Shown: positions 16,345 through 25,809, counted from the stretch's first letter. The stretch is 64,000 nt of DNA from Vibrio sp. STUT-A11 (GCF_026000435.1 NZ_AP026763.1:744001-808000); one strand, 5' to 3'. Translations and numbers: made by a program. Notes: generated from the letters alone by a model not told the origin.

Positions 16345-16349
16345 TTTTC

Positions 16350-17594
16350 ATGTCTCTTAAAAAATTTATTGAAGACATCGAGCATCACTTTGAGCCTGGT
16401 GGTAAACATGAGAAGTGGTTTGCCCTTTATGAAGCAGCAGCAACGCTGTTTTATACTCCGGGTCTTGTAACAAAGAGAAGCTCACACGTTCGTGATAGCG
16501 TTGACCTAAAACGTATCATGATCATGGTTTGGTTCGCTGTATTCCCAGCAATGTTCTGGGGTATGTACAACGCGGGTGGCCAAGCTATCGCAGCACTGAC
16601 TCACATGCACGCTGGTGATCAACTAGCGACAGTAGTAGCAGGCAACTGGCATTACTGGCTAACCGAAATGTTTGGCGGAACCATATCCGCTGATGCAGGG
16701 GTTGGCAGTAAGATGCTACTTGGTGCGACTTACTTCCTACCTATCTACGCAACAGTGTTTATTGTTGGTGGTTTCTGGGAAGTTCTGTTCTGTATGGTGC
16801 GTAAGCACGAAGTTAACGAAGGTTTCTTTGTAACTTCTATCCTGTTCGCACTTATCGTTCCGCCAACACTTCCTCTATGGCAAGCAGCGCTAGGTATTAC
16901 CTTCGGTGTAGTTGTAGCGAAAGAGATCTTCGGTGGTACAGGTCGTAACTTCCTAAACCCTGCACTAGCAGGCCGTGCATTCCTATTCTTCGCTTACCCA
17001 GCGCAAATCTCGGGTGACGTAGTGTGGACAGCAGCTGACGGTTTCTCTGGTGCGACTGCGCTTAGCCAATGGGCTCAAGGTGGTAACGGTGCTCTAGTAA
17101 ACACAGTTTCTGGTGCTCCTATCACTTGGATGGACGCTTTCATCGGTAACATCCCTGGTTCAATTGGTGAAGTATCGACGCTTGCTCTGATGATCGGTGC
17201 AGCGATGATCGTGTACATGCGAATCGCTTCATGGCGCATTATTGCGGGTGTAATGATCGGTATGATCGCGACAGCAACGCTGTTCAACGTTATCGGTTCT
17301 GATACTAACCCTATGTTCAACATGCCATGGCACTGGCACCTAGTTCTGGGTGGTTTTGCATTCGGTATGTTCTTTATGGCGACAGACCCTGTATCAGCTT
17401 CATTTACCAACAAAGGTAAATGGTGGTACGGCGCTCTAATCGGTGTAATGTGTGTTCTTATCCGTGTAGTTAACCCAGCGTACCCAGAAGGTATGATGCT
17501 GGCGATTCTATTCGCGAACCTGTTTGCACCTCTGTTCGACCACTTAGTTATTGAGAAGAACATCAAGCGGAGACAAGCACGCTATGGCAAGTAA
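16350..17594 (+). CDS. nqrB: Na+-NQR subunit B
   Basis: This integral membrane subunit forms part of the sodium path and carries a covalently bound FMN and riboflavin. The protein is 414 residues with about ten membrane segments. The FMN-accepting threonine is Thr236 in the SGAT motif (DGFSGATALSQ), at the position reported for V. cholerae. The flavin is attached by ApbE, encoded at 20991-21995. The 3' end overlaps the nqrC start by 11 bases. Confidence 0.97.
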   Translation: MSLKKFIEDIEHHFEPGGKHEKWFALYEAAATLFYTPGLVTKRSSHVRDSVDLKRIMIMVWFAVFPAMFWGMYNAGGQAIAALTHMHAGDQLATVVAGNWHYWLTEMFGGTISADAGVGSKMLLGATYFLPIYATVFIVGGFWEVLFCMVRKHEVNEGFFVTSILFALIVPPTLPLWQAALGITFGVVVAKEIFGGTGRNFLNPALAGRAFLFFAYPAQISGDVVWTAADGFSGATALSQWAQGGNGALVNTVSGAPITWMDAFIGNIPGSIGEVSTLALMIGAAMIVYMRIASWRIIAGVMIGMIATATLFNVIGSDTNPMFNMPWHWHLVLGGFAFGMFFMATDPVSASFTNKGKWWYGALIGVMCVLIRVVNPAYPEGMMLAILFANLFAPLFDHLVIEKNIKRRQARYGK

Positions 17595-18354
17595 TAACGA
17601 CAGCATTAAAAAGACGCTGGGTGTTGTTGTCGGGTTGAGCCTTGTTTGTTCAATCATCGTATCAACAGCAGCCGTAGGTCTACGCGATAAGCAAAAAGCT
17701 AACGCTGTACTAGATAAGCAATCTAAGATCGTTGAAGTTGCGGGCATTGATGCTGCAGGTAAGAAAGTGCCTGAGCTATTTGCACAATACATTGAACCAC
17801 GTCTGGTTGACTTTAATACTGGTGACTTTGTAGAAGGTAACGCTGCAACTTACGATCAGCGTAAAGCCGCAAAAGATCCTGCTGAGTCTATCAAGCTTCC
17901 AGCTGAAGATGACAAAGCGAAGATCCTTCGTCGTGCTAATACAGGTGTTGTATACCTAGTTAAAGACGGCGACGCAGTATCTAAAGTTATCATACCGGTT
18001 CACGGTAATGGTCTTTGGTCTATGATGTACGCATTTGTTGCTGTTGAAACTGATGGCAACACAGTATCGGGTATCACTTACTACGAGCAGGGTGAAACTC
18101 CTGGACTTGGTGGTGAAGTTGAGAACCCAAGCTGGCGCGCACAATTCGTAGGCAAGAAACTGTTTGACGAAAACCACAAACCAGCTATCAAGGTTGTTAA
18201 AGGTGGTGCGCCAGCAGGTTCTGAGCACGGTGTTGACGGCCTGTCAGGTGCGACACTAACTAGTAACGGTGTTCAACACACATTTGACTTCTGGTTAGGT
18301 GACATGGGCTTTGGTCCATTCCTAGCAAAAGTTCGTGACGGAGGTCTGAACTAA
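17584..18354 (+). CDS. nqrC: Na+-NQR subunit C
   Basis: This subunit has one N-terminal membrane helix (residues about 10-33) and a periplasmic FMN domain. The covalent FMN site is Thr224 in GLSGATLTSNG. The start ATGGCAAGTAAT at 17584 was chosen because MASNNDSIKK is the family N-terminus. The alternative ATG at 17551 lies well inside nqrB. The protein is 256 residues. Its stop overlaps the nqrD start by one base (TAATG). Confidence 0.96.
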   Translation: MASNNDSIKKTLGVVVGLSLVCSIIVSTAAVGLRDKQKANAVLDKQSKIVEVAGIDAAGKKVPELFAQYIEPRLVDFNTGDFVEGNAATYDQRKAAKDPAESIKLPAEDDKAKILRRANTGVVYLVKDGDAVSKVIIPVHGNGLWSMMYAFVAVETDGNTVSGITYYEQGETPGLGGEVENPSWRAQFVGKKLFDENHKPAIKVVKGGAPAGSEHGVDGLSGATLTSNGVQHTFDFWLGDMGFGPFLAKVRDGGLN

Positions 18355-18986
18355 TGTCTAGTGCACAAAATGTTAAAAAGAGCATTCTAGCGCCAGTATT
18401 GGACAACAACCCAATCGCGCTACAGGTTCTTGGTGTATGTTCTGCTCTGGCAGTAACAACTAAACTAGAAACTGCGTTTGTTATGACGCTGGCAGTAACG
18501 TTTGTAACTGCTTTGTCTAACTTCTCGGTATCTCTAATCCGTAACCACATTCCTAACAGCGTACGTATCATCGTTCAGATGGCTATCATCGCATCGCTAG
18601 TAATCGTGGTAGACCAGGTGCTTAAAGCTTACCTTTACGATATCTCTAAACAGCTATCGGTATTCGTAGGCCTTATCATCACGAACTGTATCGTAATGGG
18701 TCGTGCTGAAGCATTCGCAATGAAATCTGCGCCAATCCCATCTCTTATCGATGGTATCGGTAACGGTCTTGGTTATGGTTTCGTTCTTATCACTGTTGGT
18801 TTCTTCCGTGAGCTATTCGGTTCAGGCAAACTATTTGGTATGGAAATCCTACCTCTAGTGAGCAACGGTGGTTGGTATCAGCCAAACGGCCTAATGCTTT
18901 TAGCGCCATCAGCATTCTTCCTAATCGGCTTCCTAATCTGGGCAATCCGTATTCTGAAACCAGAACAAGTAGAAGCGAAGGAGTAA
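18354..18986 (+). CDS. nqrD: Na+-NQR subunit D
   Basis: This integral membrane protein is homologous to RnfE and NqrE. The protein is 210 residues with six hydrophobic segments. With NqrE it forms an inverted pair of subunits around an intramembrane 2Fe-2S centre in known structures. It contains single conserved cysteines in membrane segments (for example GVCSALAV and ITNCIVMGRAEA). It is coupled to nqrC by a one-base overlap and lies 7 bases from nqrE. Confidence 0.96.
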   Translation: MSSAQNVKKSILAPVLDNNPIALQVLGVCSALAVTTKLETAFVMTLAVTFVTALSNFSVSLIRNHIPNSVRIIVQMAIIASLVIVVDQVLKAYLYDISKQLSVFVGLIITNCIVMGRAEAFAMKSAPIPSLIDGIGNGLGYGFVLITVGFFRELFGSGKLFGMEILPLVSNGGWYQPNGLMLLAPSAFFLIGFLIWAIRILKPEQVEAKE

Positions 18987-18993
18987 GGACGTC

Positions 18994-19590
18994 ATGGAAC
19001 ATTACATTAGTCTGTTAGTTAAATCGATTTTCATCGAAAACATGGCTTTGTCTTTCTTCTTAGGTATGTGTACGTTTCTTGCGGTATCTAAGAAAGTTAA
19101 GACCTCTTTTGGTCTAGGTGTTGCGGTTGTAGTAGTACTTACTATCGCTGTTCCAGTAAACAACCTGGTTTACAACCTAGTATTGAGAGAAAACGCTTTA
19201 GTGGAAGGTGTCGATCTTAGCTTCCTAAACTTCATCACCTTTATCGGGGTAATCGCTGCACTTGTACAGATCCTAGAAATGGTGCTAGACCGTTTCTTCC
19301 CACCTCTGTACAACGCACTAGGCATCTTCCTACCGTTGATCACAGTAAACTGTGCGATCTTCGGTGGTGTATCTTTCATGGTACAACGTGACTACAACTT
19401 TGCTGAATCTGTTGTTTACGGTTTCGGTTCTGGTGTGGGCTGGATGTTAGCCATCGTTGCTCTTGCAGGTATCCGTGAGAAGATGAAGTACTCTGACGTA
19501 CCTCCAGGTCTACGTGGTCTAGGCATCACGTTCATCACTGTAGGTCTAATGGCGTTAGGCTTTATGTCTTTCTCTGGTGTTCAACTGTAA
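18994..19590 (+). CDS. nqrE: Na+-NQR subunit E
   Basis: This membrane subunit of 198 residues is paralogous to NqrD. Six hydrophobic segments are visible, with cysteines in GMCTFLAVSKK and TVNCAIFGGV matching the pattern expected for the intramembrane Fe-S site shared with NqrD. It is preceded by AAGGA and followed by a 33-base gap to nqrF. Confidence 0.96.
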   Translation: MEHYISLLVKSIFIENMALSFFLGMCTFLAVSKKVKTSFGLGVAVVVVLTIAVPVNNLVYNLVLRENALVEGVDLSFLNFITFIGVIAALVQILEMVLDRFFPPLYNALGIFLPLITVNCAIFGGVSFMVQRDYNFAESVVYGFGSGVGWMLAIVALAGIREKMKYSDVPPGLRGLGITFITVGLMALGFMSFSGVQL

Positions 19591-19623
19591 GTCGGGTAAA
19601 CCGCAACAATTAAGGAATAGTCA

Positions 19624-20847
19624 ATGGACATTATTCTTGGTGTAGTGATGTTTACTCTGATCGTACTTGCTCTAGTACTAGTGATTCTTTTCGCTAAGTC
19701 TAAGCTTGTACCAACAGGTGACATTACAATTTCTGTGAACGACGACCCTAATCTGGCGATCGTTACACAACCAGGTGGTAAACTACTTAGCGCTCTTGCT
19801 GGCGCTGGTGTATTCGTTTCTTCTGCCTGTGGTGGCGGTGGCTCATGTGGTCAGTGTCGCGTAAAAGTTAAATCTGGTGGTGGTGATATTCTACCTACCG
19901 AGCTTGACCACATTACTAAAGGTGAAGCACGTGAAGGCGAACGTCTGGCATGTCAAGTTGCAATGAAAACGGACATGGACATCGAACTTCCAGAAGAAAT
20001 CTTCGGCGTTAAGAAGTGGGAATGTACGGTTATCTCTAACGATAACAAAGCGACATTCATCAAAGAGCTTAAGCTACAAATTCCAGATGGCGAATCAGTA
20101 CCTTTCCGTGCTGGTGGTTACATCCAGATTGAAGCGCCTGCTCACCACGTGAAATACGCTGACTTCGATGTACCAGATGAGTACCGCGAAGACTGGGACA
20201 AATTTAACCTGTTCCGCTACGAGTCTAAAGTAAACGAGGAGACAATCCGCGCTTACTCAATGGCTAACTACCCAGAAGAAGAAGGTATTATTATGCTAAA
20301 CGTGCGTATCGCTACGCCGCCGCCTAATAATCCTGATGTACCACCTGGTATCATGTCTTCATACATCTGGTCTCTTAAAGAAGGTGACAAGTGTACGATT
20401 TCTGGTCCATTTGGTGAGTTCTTCGCTAAAGATACGGATGCTGAAATGGTATTCGTTGGTGGTGGTGCTGGTATGGCTCCAATGCGTTCGCACATCTTCG
20501 ACCAACTTAAGCGTCTGCACTCTAAGCGTAAGATGTCTTTCTGGTACGGTGCACGTTCTAAGCGTGAAATGTTCTACGTAGAAGATTTCGATGGCCTACA
20601 AGCAGAAAACGACAACTTCGTATGGCACTGTGCTCTATCTGACCCAATGCCAGAAGATAACTGGGATGGTTACACTGGTTTCATCCACAACGTACTGTAC
20701 GAAAACTACCTGAAGGATCACGAAGCTCCTGAAGATTGTGAATACTACATGTGTGGTCCACCGATGATGAACGCGGCTGTTATCGGCATGCTGAAAGATC
20801 TAGGTGTAGAAGATGAAAACATCCTTCTAGATGACTTCGGTGGTTAA
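19624..20847 (+). CDS. nqrF: Na+-NQR subunit F (NADH dehydrogenase component)
   Basis: This electron-entry subunit has an N-terminal membrane helix (about 3-24), a plant-type 2Fe-2S domain with Cys69, Cys75, Cys78 and Cys110 (ACGGGGSCGQC...LACQV), and a ferredoxin-reductase-like FAD/NADH module (RAYSMANYP for FAD; VGGGAGMAPMRS and YYMCGPPMM for NADH). The protein is 407 residues. It is followed by a strong terminator that separates nqrA-F from apbE and nqrM. Confidence 0.97.
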   Translation: MDIILGVVMFTLIVLALVLVILFAKSKLVPTGDITISVNDDPNLAIVTQPGGKLLSALAGAGVFVSSACGGGGSCGQCRVKVKSGGGDILPTELDHITKGEAREGERLACQVAMKTDMDIELPEEIFGVKKWECTVISNDNKATFIKELKLQIPDGESVPFRAGGYIQIEAPAHHVKYADFDVPDEYREDWDKFNLFRYESKVNEETIRAYSMANYPEEEGIIMLNVRIATPPPNNPDVPPGIMSSYIWSLKEGDKCTISGPFGEFFAKDTDAEMVFVGGGAGMAPMRSHIFDQLKRLHSKRKMSFWYGARSKREMFYVEDFDGLQAENDNFVWHCALSDPMPEDNWDGYTGFIHNVLYENYLKDHEAPEDCEYYMCGPPMMNAAVIGMLKDLGVEDENILLDDFGG

Positions 20848-20870
20848 TCCATCTAAGTAATTGAAATTTG

Positions 20871-20903
20871 TGGCTGACTCTTACGGGTCAGCCATTGTTT
20901 TTT
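20871..20903 (+). terminator. Intrinsic terminator after nqrF
   Basis: The stem TGGCTGAC / GTCAGCCA (20871-20878 with 20887-20894) is followed by TTGTTTTTT. It ends the nqrA-F mRNA, so apbE-nqrM relies on read-through or its own promoter. Confidence 0.85.
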
Positions 20904-20990
20904 CTGAATATTAATTGATATAGAAAATCGGTTTATATCGACACAACTTATTCTCTATATCCATTTCAATTTTCCATAGGAGTTAAACAA

Positions 20991-21995
20991 GTGAAAAAGT
21001 GGCTTGTTGCTTTTGCTTCTCTCTTAGTTCTTGCAGGTTGTGAACAGCCAGCAGAGCAAGTACATCTAACTGGCCCTACAATGGGGACGACTTACAACAT
21101 TAAATACATTGCTGCGGAAGGTATTCCGGCTGCGACTGAACTACAAAAAGAAGTCGACCGTTTACTCGAAGAAGTGAACGATCAAATGTCGACTTATCGT
21201 AAAGATTCAGAGTTAAGTCGTTTTAACCAATACACAGAGTCTGATGCGTTTGAAGTCTCTCCTCAAACTGCGACCGTAGTGAAAGAAGCGATTCGCCTCA
21301 ACGGCCTTACTTTAGGCGCATTGGATGTGACTGTAGGACCTTTGGTTAACTTATGGGGATTTGGCCCGGAAGCTCGCCCTGAAGTCGTGCCAAGTGATGA
21401 AGAACTAGCGTCACGTCGCGCTATGACAGGTATCGAACACCTAGAAGTGGCAGGCAACACACTGAAGAAAGACATTCCAAACCTTTACGTAGATTTGTCT
21501 ACCATCGCAAAAGGGTGGGGCGTTGATGTTGTGGCAGATTACATCCAATCTCAAGGCATCATGAACTACATGGTGGAAGTGGGGGGTGAGATGCGCGTGA
21601 AAGGTATTAACCGTGAAGGTGTAGCTTGGCGTATCGCGATTGAGAAGCCGTCTGTTGAAGAGCGAGCTATCCAAGAGATCATCGAGCCGGGTGAGATGGC
21701 TATTGCGACCTCTGGCGATTACCGTAACTATTTTGAGCGTGATGGCGTTCGTTATTCGCACATCATTAACCCAGAAACAGGCAAACCGATCAACCACAAA
21801 GTGGTCTCAGTAACGGTACTGGACAAATCGTCGATGACTGCAGATGGTCTAGCGACTGGCCTGATGGTGATGGGTGAAGTAAAAGGGATGCAAGTAGCAC
21901 AAGAAAACAATATTCCGGTGCTAATGATTGTTAAGACCGAAGATGGCTTTAAAGAGCTGGCATCTGATGCCTACAAGCCATACGTAAGCCAATAA
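20991..21995 (+). CDS. apbE: FAD:protein FMN transferase ApbE
   Basis: This enzyme transfers FMN from FAD to the threonine of SGAT motifs in NqrB and NqrC. The protein is 334 residues and starts with GTG at 20991 behind AGGAG. The lipoprotein signal has its lipobox at LAGC (Cys17), placing it at the periplasmic face. Conserved motifs are GPTMGTTYNIKY near the N-terminus, DLSTIAKGWGVD mid-protein and TSGDYRNYF with HIINPETGKPI. It lies directly after nqrF and 22 bases before nqrM. Confidence 0.95.
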   Translation: MKKWLVAFASLLVLAGCEQPAEQVHLTGPTMGTTYNIKYIAAEGIPAATELQKEVDRLLEEVNDQMSTYRKDSELSRFNQYTESDAFEVSPQTATVVKEAIRLNGLTLGALDVTVGPLVNLWGFGPEARPEVVPSDEELASRRAMTGIEHLEVAGNTLKKDIPNLYVDLSTIAKGWGVDVVADYIQSQGIMNYMVEVGGEMRVKGINREGVAWRIAIEKPSVEERAIQEIIEPGEMAIATSGDYRNYFERDGVRYSHIINPETGKPINHKVVSVTVLDKSSMTADGLATGLMVMGEVKGMQVAQENNIPVLMIVKTEDGFKELASDAYKPYVSQ

Positions 21996-22017
21996 TTACA
22001 TAAGTGAGCATGTCTTT

Positions 22018-22251
22018 ATGAGTACATTTCTAATTACATTTGCCGTGTTTGTCGCTGTAATTGCGGCAATGTCGATCGGCTATATCATCCAGAAAAAAGT
22101 CGTAAAAGGTAGCTGTGGCGGCCTTGGTGCGGTAGGCATTGAAAAAGTATGCAACTGTCCTGAGCCTTGTGATGCTCGTAAAAAGCGAGAAGCTCGTGAA
22201 GCTGCACGCGCAGAGAAGCTGGCGGCTTGGGAAAAAGACCGTATCGCATAA
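22018..22251 (+). CDS. nqrM: NQR maturation protein NqrM
   Basis: This small membrane-anchored assembly factor (77 residues) is needed for functional NQR and is thought to deliver iron to the NqrD/NqrE centre. The N-terminal transmembrane helix spans about 3-25. Four cysteines follow at 33, 45, 47 and 51 (GSCGG and KVCNCPEPCD), the conserved DUF539 pattern. A basic/acidic C-terminal helix ends the protein. The standard nqr maturation pair apbE-nqrM is intact. Confidence 0.95.
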   Translation: MSTFLITFAVFVAVIAAMSIGYIIQKKVVKGSCGGLGAVGIEKVCNCPEPCDARKKREAREAARAEKLAAWEKDRIA

Positions 22252-22273
22252 CACTGTGAAGAGTTTAGACATT

Positions 22274-22305
22274 AATAACCCAGCTTTATGCTGGGTTATT
22301 TTTTA
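22274..22305 (+). terminator. Intrinsic terminator after nqrM
   Basis: The stem AATAACCCAGC / GCTGGGTTATT with a 5-base loop is followed by TTTT. Confidence 0.85.
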
Positions 22306-22362
22306 TCGTCTGTCTGACAGGGTATATACTCTTGGTTAGTGATCCTGTTTGAGGAGGTAGAT

Positions 22363-22596
22363 ATGGAAATGCATCAACACGGAATGACGGAATTGTTTGA
22401 ACAGCTTGGCTTGGGCAGTTCACCAAGGGAAATTAAAGACTTCGTGAATAACCATCGACATAAACGTGATTCTGCGCCGATATATGAAGCGAGCTTTTGG
22501 ACACGCTCACAGTCAGCTTTCTTGAAGCAGGCTATTGAGCAAGATGCGGATTGGGCAGAGCTGGTCGATCAACTGGACGTTATGTTGCGGGATTAA
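22363..22596 (+). CDS. DUF2789 family protein
   Basis: The protein is 77 residues beginning MEMHQHGMTELFEQLGLGSS and containing ASFWTRSQSAFLKQAIEQDADWAELVDQLD split over the C-terminal half. This is the DUF2789 pattern. The ATG at 22363 was preferred to 22339 because GAGGAGG lies at 22351-22357, an ideal ribosome site. Function is unknown. It is alone between the nqrM terminator and dinB. Confidence 0.8.
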   Translation: MEMHQHGMTELFEQLGLGSSPREIKDFVNNHRHKRDSAPIYEASFWTRSQSAFLKQAIEQDADWAELVDQLDVMLRD

Positions 22597-22697
22597 CTGA
22601 CACAATCATAGAACAGTCAATGGGTTATCGAATCGTATGGATTTGGCGGTCAGTTAACCAATTAAACTTTCATTTTCTTCAGGCATGAATTTAACTA

Positions 22698-22717
22698 TAC
22701 TGGTTTTTTAAACAGTG
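22698..22717. promoter_or_regulatory. LexA (SOS) box of dinB
   Basis: TACTG-N10-CAGTG, with CTG at 22700-22702 and CAG at 22713-22715, matches the gammaproteobacterial LexA operator. It overlaps a TATACT (22696-22701) that may be a -10, and sits 11 bases before the dinB start. The position fits repression until SOS induction. Confidence 0.8.
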
Positions 22718-22728
22718 TAATCTAGGTT

Positions 22729-23793
22729 ATGTCAGAGCGAATCAGAAAAATTATTCATGTCGATATGGATTGTTTTTATGCTGCCGTAGAGATGAGAGAT
22801 AACCCAAACTACCGAAACATTGCACTTGCTGTAGGCGGCCATGAGAAACAGCGTGGGGTGATTAGTACCTGTAATTATGAAGCCCGCAAGTATGGCGTGC
22901 GCAGTGCGATGCCGACTGCAAGGGCGTTACAGCTGTGTCCTAACCTTGTGGTTGTACCAGGCCGTATGCATATTTACAAACAGGTTTCTCAGCAAATTAG
23001 AGCGATCTTTGAACGCTACACTCCTATTATTGAACCCCTCTCTTTAGATGAAGCGTATTTAGACGTGACTGATGCAACAGCATGTCACGGCTCCGCAACA
23101 TTAATCGCTGAAGCTATTCGAAGAGATATCTGGAATGAGCTTGGCTTGACCGCTTCAGCCGGTGTGGCACCAATCAAGTTTCTCGCCAAAGTCGCCTCAG
23201 ATATGAACAAGCCCAATGGCCAGTTTGTAATTCCTCCAGACAAAGTTCAGCAAGTCGTGGACAAATTACCATTGGAGAAAATTCCGGGTGTGGGCAAAGT
23301 CAGCCTGGAAAAACTGCATCAAGCGGGTTTTTACCTTTGTGAAGACATTAAAAACAGTGATTACCGAGAACTGCTGCGTCAGTTTGGCCGCCAAGGTGCC
23401 TCATTATGGAAGCGGAGTCAGGGAATTGATGACAGAGAAGTGGTCGTTGAACGAGAGAGAAAGTCTGTCGGTGTAGAGCGCACGTTTAGCCAGAATATCT
23501 CCACTTATGACGAATGTTGGCAGGTAATAGAAAGTAAGCTTTATCCCGAGCTTGAGAAACGATTAGAGCGCGCTAGCCCTGATAAGTCGATCATCAAGCA
23601 AGGCATAAAAGTGAAGTTCGCCGATTTTCAGCTGACAACCATAGAACATATTCACCCTCAGCTTGAGCTAAATGATTTCAAGGTATTGCTGAGAGACATT
23701 CTCAAGCGTCAGCAGGGACGAGAAATTCGCCTTTTAGGCCTGAGTGTGATGCTCAAGCCGGAAACACAAGCTCGTCAGCTGAGTTTTTTCTAA
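22729..23793 (+). CDS. dinB: DNA polymerase IV (Y-family translesion polymerase)
   Basis: This error-prone polymerase bypasses lesions. The protein is 354 residues, the normal DinB length. Catalytic motifs are HVDMDCFYAAVE (first Asp about residue 12) and PLSLDEAYLDVT (Asp-Glu near 105). The helix-hairpin-helix GVGKVSLEKL lies near 188. A C-terminal QLSFF matches the beta-clamp binding motif. The LexA box upstream makes it an SOS gene. The 3' end overlaps the convergent recQ-like gene by four bases. Confidence 0.95.
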   Translation: MSERIRKIIHVDMDCFYAAVEMRDNPNYRNIALAVGGHEKQRGVISTCNYEARKYGVRSAMPTARALQLCPNLVVVPGRMHIYKQVSQQIRAIFERYTPIIEPLSLDEAYLDVTDATACHGSATLIAEAIRRDIWNELGLTASAGVAPIKFLAKVASDMNKPNGQFVIPPDKVQQVVDKLPLEKIPGVGKVSLEKLHQAGFYLCEDIKNSDYRELLRQFGRQGASLWKRSQGIDDREVVVERERKSVGVERTFSQNISTYDECWQVIESKLYPELEKRLERASPDKSIIKQGIKVKFADFQLTTIEHIHPQLELNDFKVLLRDILKRQQGREIRLLGLSVMLKPETQARQLSFF

Positions 23794-25733
23794 GTTCGGG
23801 CTTTACTCACCTGCTCGATAACTTTATCGAAGGATACATTCGCCATTGCGCCATAGCCGGACTTTTTTGTCGCTTTTAGCTGGCTGATAAGCGGTGTACT
23901 GATCCCACATAAGAACCGGGCAACCGCCTCATTACTGATGGTTGTCGGAGATAATTGCACAAACTCATTCACCCAAGACACGACCTGTTCGTGCTCGGGC
24001 AGTTGATTTTCCTGAGCCGGAAACGTAGCTACTTGGCCTCGACAAACCGAGCAATGACCACATTGAGTCGGTGCGTTGTGGTCCGCAAAGTAGTGTGCCA
24101 GTTGGTGGCTTAAGCACTCTGAAGATTGAAATAAGCCCAACATCGTATGAATACGCTCGATATCTTTGTGCTCTTTAGATTGAAACAGCTCGTAAAGATG
24201 TTGTTCCAGCGTCTCAGCGCCTTGTTGAGTTGGAAGCACAGTGTAAACGTCGGTTAATTGCTTACTCTCCAGTTCAATCCAGCCGTTTTGATGAAAGTAA
24301 TCCAGTGCCGCTACCACGCGGCTTCTCTCTGATTGATAATGCATCCAGAGTGCGTCTAAATCTACCTGACACCATACTTTGGCTTTTGTCGAGCAAGTGA
24401 AGATGGCTTCTACAAACTGGCGTCGTTCGCCTTGAAACTGGTTGAGGATAAAGTGCTGATCTTGGAGAAACTTAAAGCGATACTCGGCAAAATAGCTGTA
24501 TTTCGCCTCGATGACTTTCTCCAACTCCAAATACACCAGCAGGGTTTTAAGTGGTAACTGACGTATATTACTGTCACGAGACAGGCGCAGCGGCACGATT
24601 TCCCACTGTGGAGCATGTTCACGAGCTTGCTCTAAAACATACTTGATAGAGGTACGTTCTGGCGTATCTCCATAAACAAAGTTCTCCAGTACGGTTAAGC
24701 CAGACGTATTGCCGAGAAGAATACATTCAGAGCGTTGACCGTCACGTCCGGATCGACCAATTTCCTGTGCGTAGTTCTCAATAGATTTCGGTAGGTCGAA
24801 GTGAATCACTCGGCGAATATCTGACTTGTCAACACCCATACCAAACGCGATCGTCGCTACGATGCAGTCAATTTGGCTATCCATAAACTGCTGCTGAATT
24901 TGTTCTCGAACGTCACTCTTCATCCCTGCATGATACGCATGGGCGTTAATGCCGATGTGGATAAGCGATTTTGCCACCTGCTCGGCAGTTTGTTGTTGAG
25001 TCACATACACAATGGTTGGCAGAGTAGGTTGTGCAGCAACGATGTTGTTAAGCTGAGTCTGTTTCTCCGATTCCTTGCAAGGAATGACTGAGATATCCAG
25101 ATTTGGGCGATAGAAACCCGTAACGGTAATATTCTCACTGGCGATATTGAATTTCTGCTGCATATCATCAATAACGGCGGGTGTTGCTGTAGCAGTAAGC
25201 AGCAAGGATTGAGGTATGTTCAGCTCGCGCTGGTATTGTGGCAGTTTCAGGTAATCGGGACGAAAGTTATGTCCCCATTCAGAAATACAGTGTGCTTCGT
25301 CCACGACCATTAATGATATTGGGATCTGACGTATAAACTCACGGAATCGTTCGTTCTTGAGCCGTTCGACTGAAATCATCAGAATCTTTATCTGGCCGTT
25401 TTTCACCCCCGCCATCACTTGCTGAGATTCTTCCCGACTTTGGCTGCTGTCAATTGATGCCGCCGCAATGCCTTTACTTTGTAAAAAGCTAAGCTGGTCT
25501 TTCATTAACGCAAGGAGTGGCGAAATCACCAAAGTCAGGTTTGGCAGTTGCGTTGCGGGCAACTGATAACAAAGTGATTTTCCTGATCCGGTTGGAAAGA
25601 TTGCCGCTGCAGAGTCACCATTCATCACAGCTTCAATGACGGGTTGTTGACCTGAGCGTAATGAGTCAAAACCAAATATCGACTGAAGTGTTTTCTGCAA
25701 CTGGGCACTTTTCTGCAACTGAATGGTTTGCAT
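23790..25733 (-). CDS. RecQ-family ATP-dependent DNA helicase, non-canonical C-terminal order
   Basis: This superfamily 2 helicase of 647 residues has Walker A FPTGSGKS (46-53), DEAH box 145-148 in VVDEAHCISEWGHNFRPDY, and motif VI YAQEIGRSGRDG near 321-332. The zinc cluster Cys540-x17-Cys558-x2-Cys561-x2-Cys564 has nearly the E. coli RecQ spacing, but E. coli has it at about 380-403, immediately after the helicase core. Here about 160 extra residues intervene. No HRDC domain is obvious at the C-terminus. It is probably a second RecQ-like helicase and not the housekeeping RecQ. It faces dinB tail to tail. Confidence 0.88.
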   Translation of the reverse strand: MQTIQLQKSAQLQKTLQSIFGFDSLRSGQQPVIEAVMNGDSAAAIFPTGSGKSLCYQLPATQLPNLTLVISPLLALMKDQLSFLQSKGIAAASIDSSQSREESQQVMAGVKNGQIKILMISVERLKNERFREFIRQIPISLMVVDEAHCISEWGHNFRPDYLKLPQYQRELNIPQSLLLTATATPAVIDDMQQKFNIASENITVTGFYRPNLDISVIPCKESEKQTQLNNIVAAQPTLPTIVYVTQQQTAEQVAKSLIHIGINAHAYHAGMKSDVREQIQQQFMDSQIDCIVATIAFGMGVDKSDIRRVIHFDLPKSIENYAQEIGRSGRDGQRSECILLGNTSGLTVLENFVYGDTPERTSIKYVLEQAREHAPQWEIVPLRLSRDSNIRQLPLKTLLVYLELEKVIEAKYSYFAEYRFKFLQDQHFILNQFQGERRQFVEAIFTCSTKAKVWCQVDLDALWMHYQSERSRVVAALDYFHQNGWIELESKQLTDVYTVLPTQQGAETLEQHLYELFQSKEHKDIERIHTMLGLFQSSECLSHQLAHYFADHNAPTQCGHCSVCRGQVATFPAQENQLPEHEQVVSWVNEFVQLSPTTISNEAVARFLCGISTPLISQLKATKKSGYGAMANVSFDKVIEQVSKART

Positions 25734-25809
25734 AATAGGGAAACCTTTCTTTAATGATAAACTAGATCACAATACCATAATCTGTTTGCTAAAAGTGCCT
25801 TTTAAAAGT

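Noticed and set aside
24410..25091. Opposite-strand and alternate-frame open frames within the helicase gene
   Set aside because: They are shadows of the 647-residue helicase with no ribosome sites or recognisable families.
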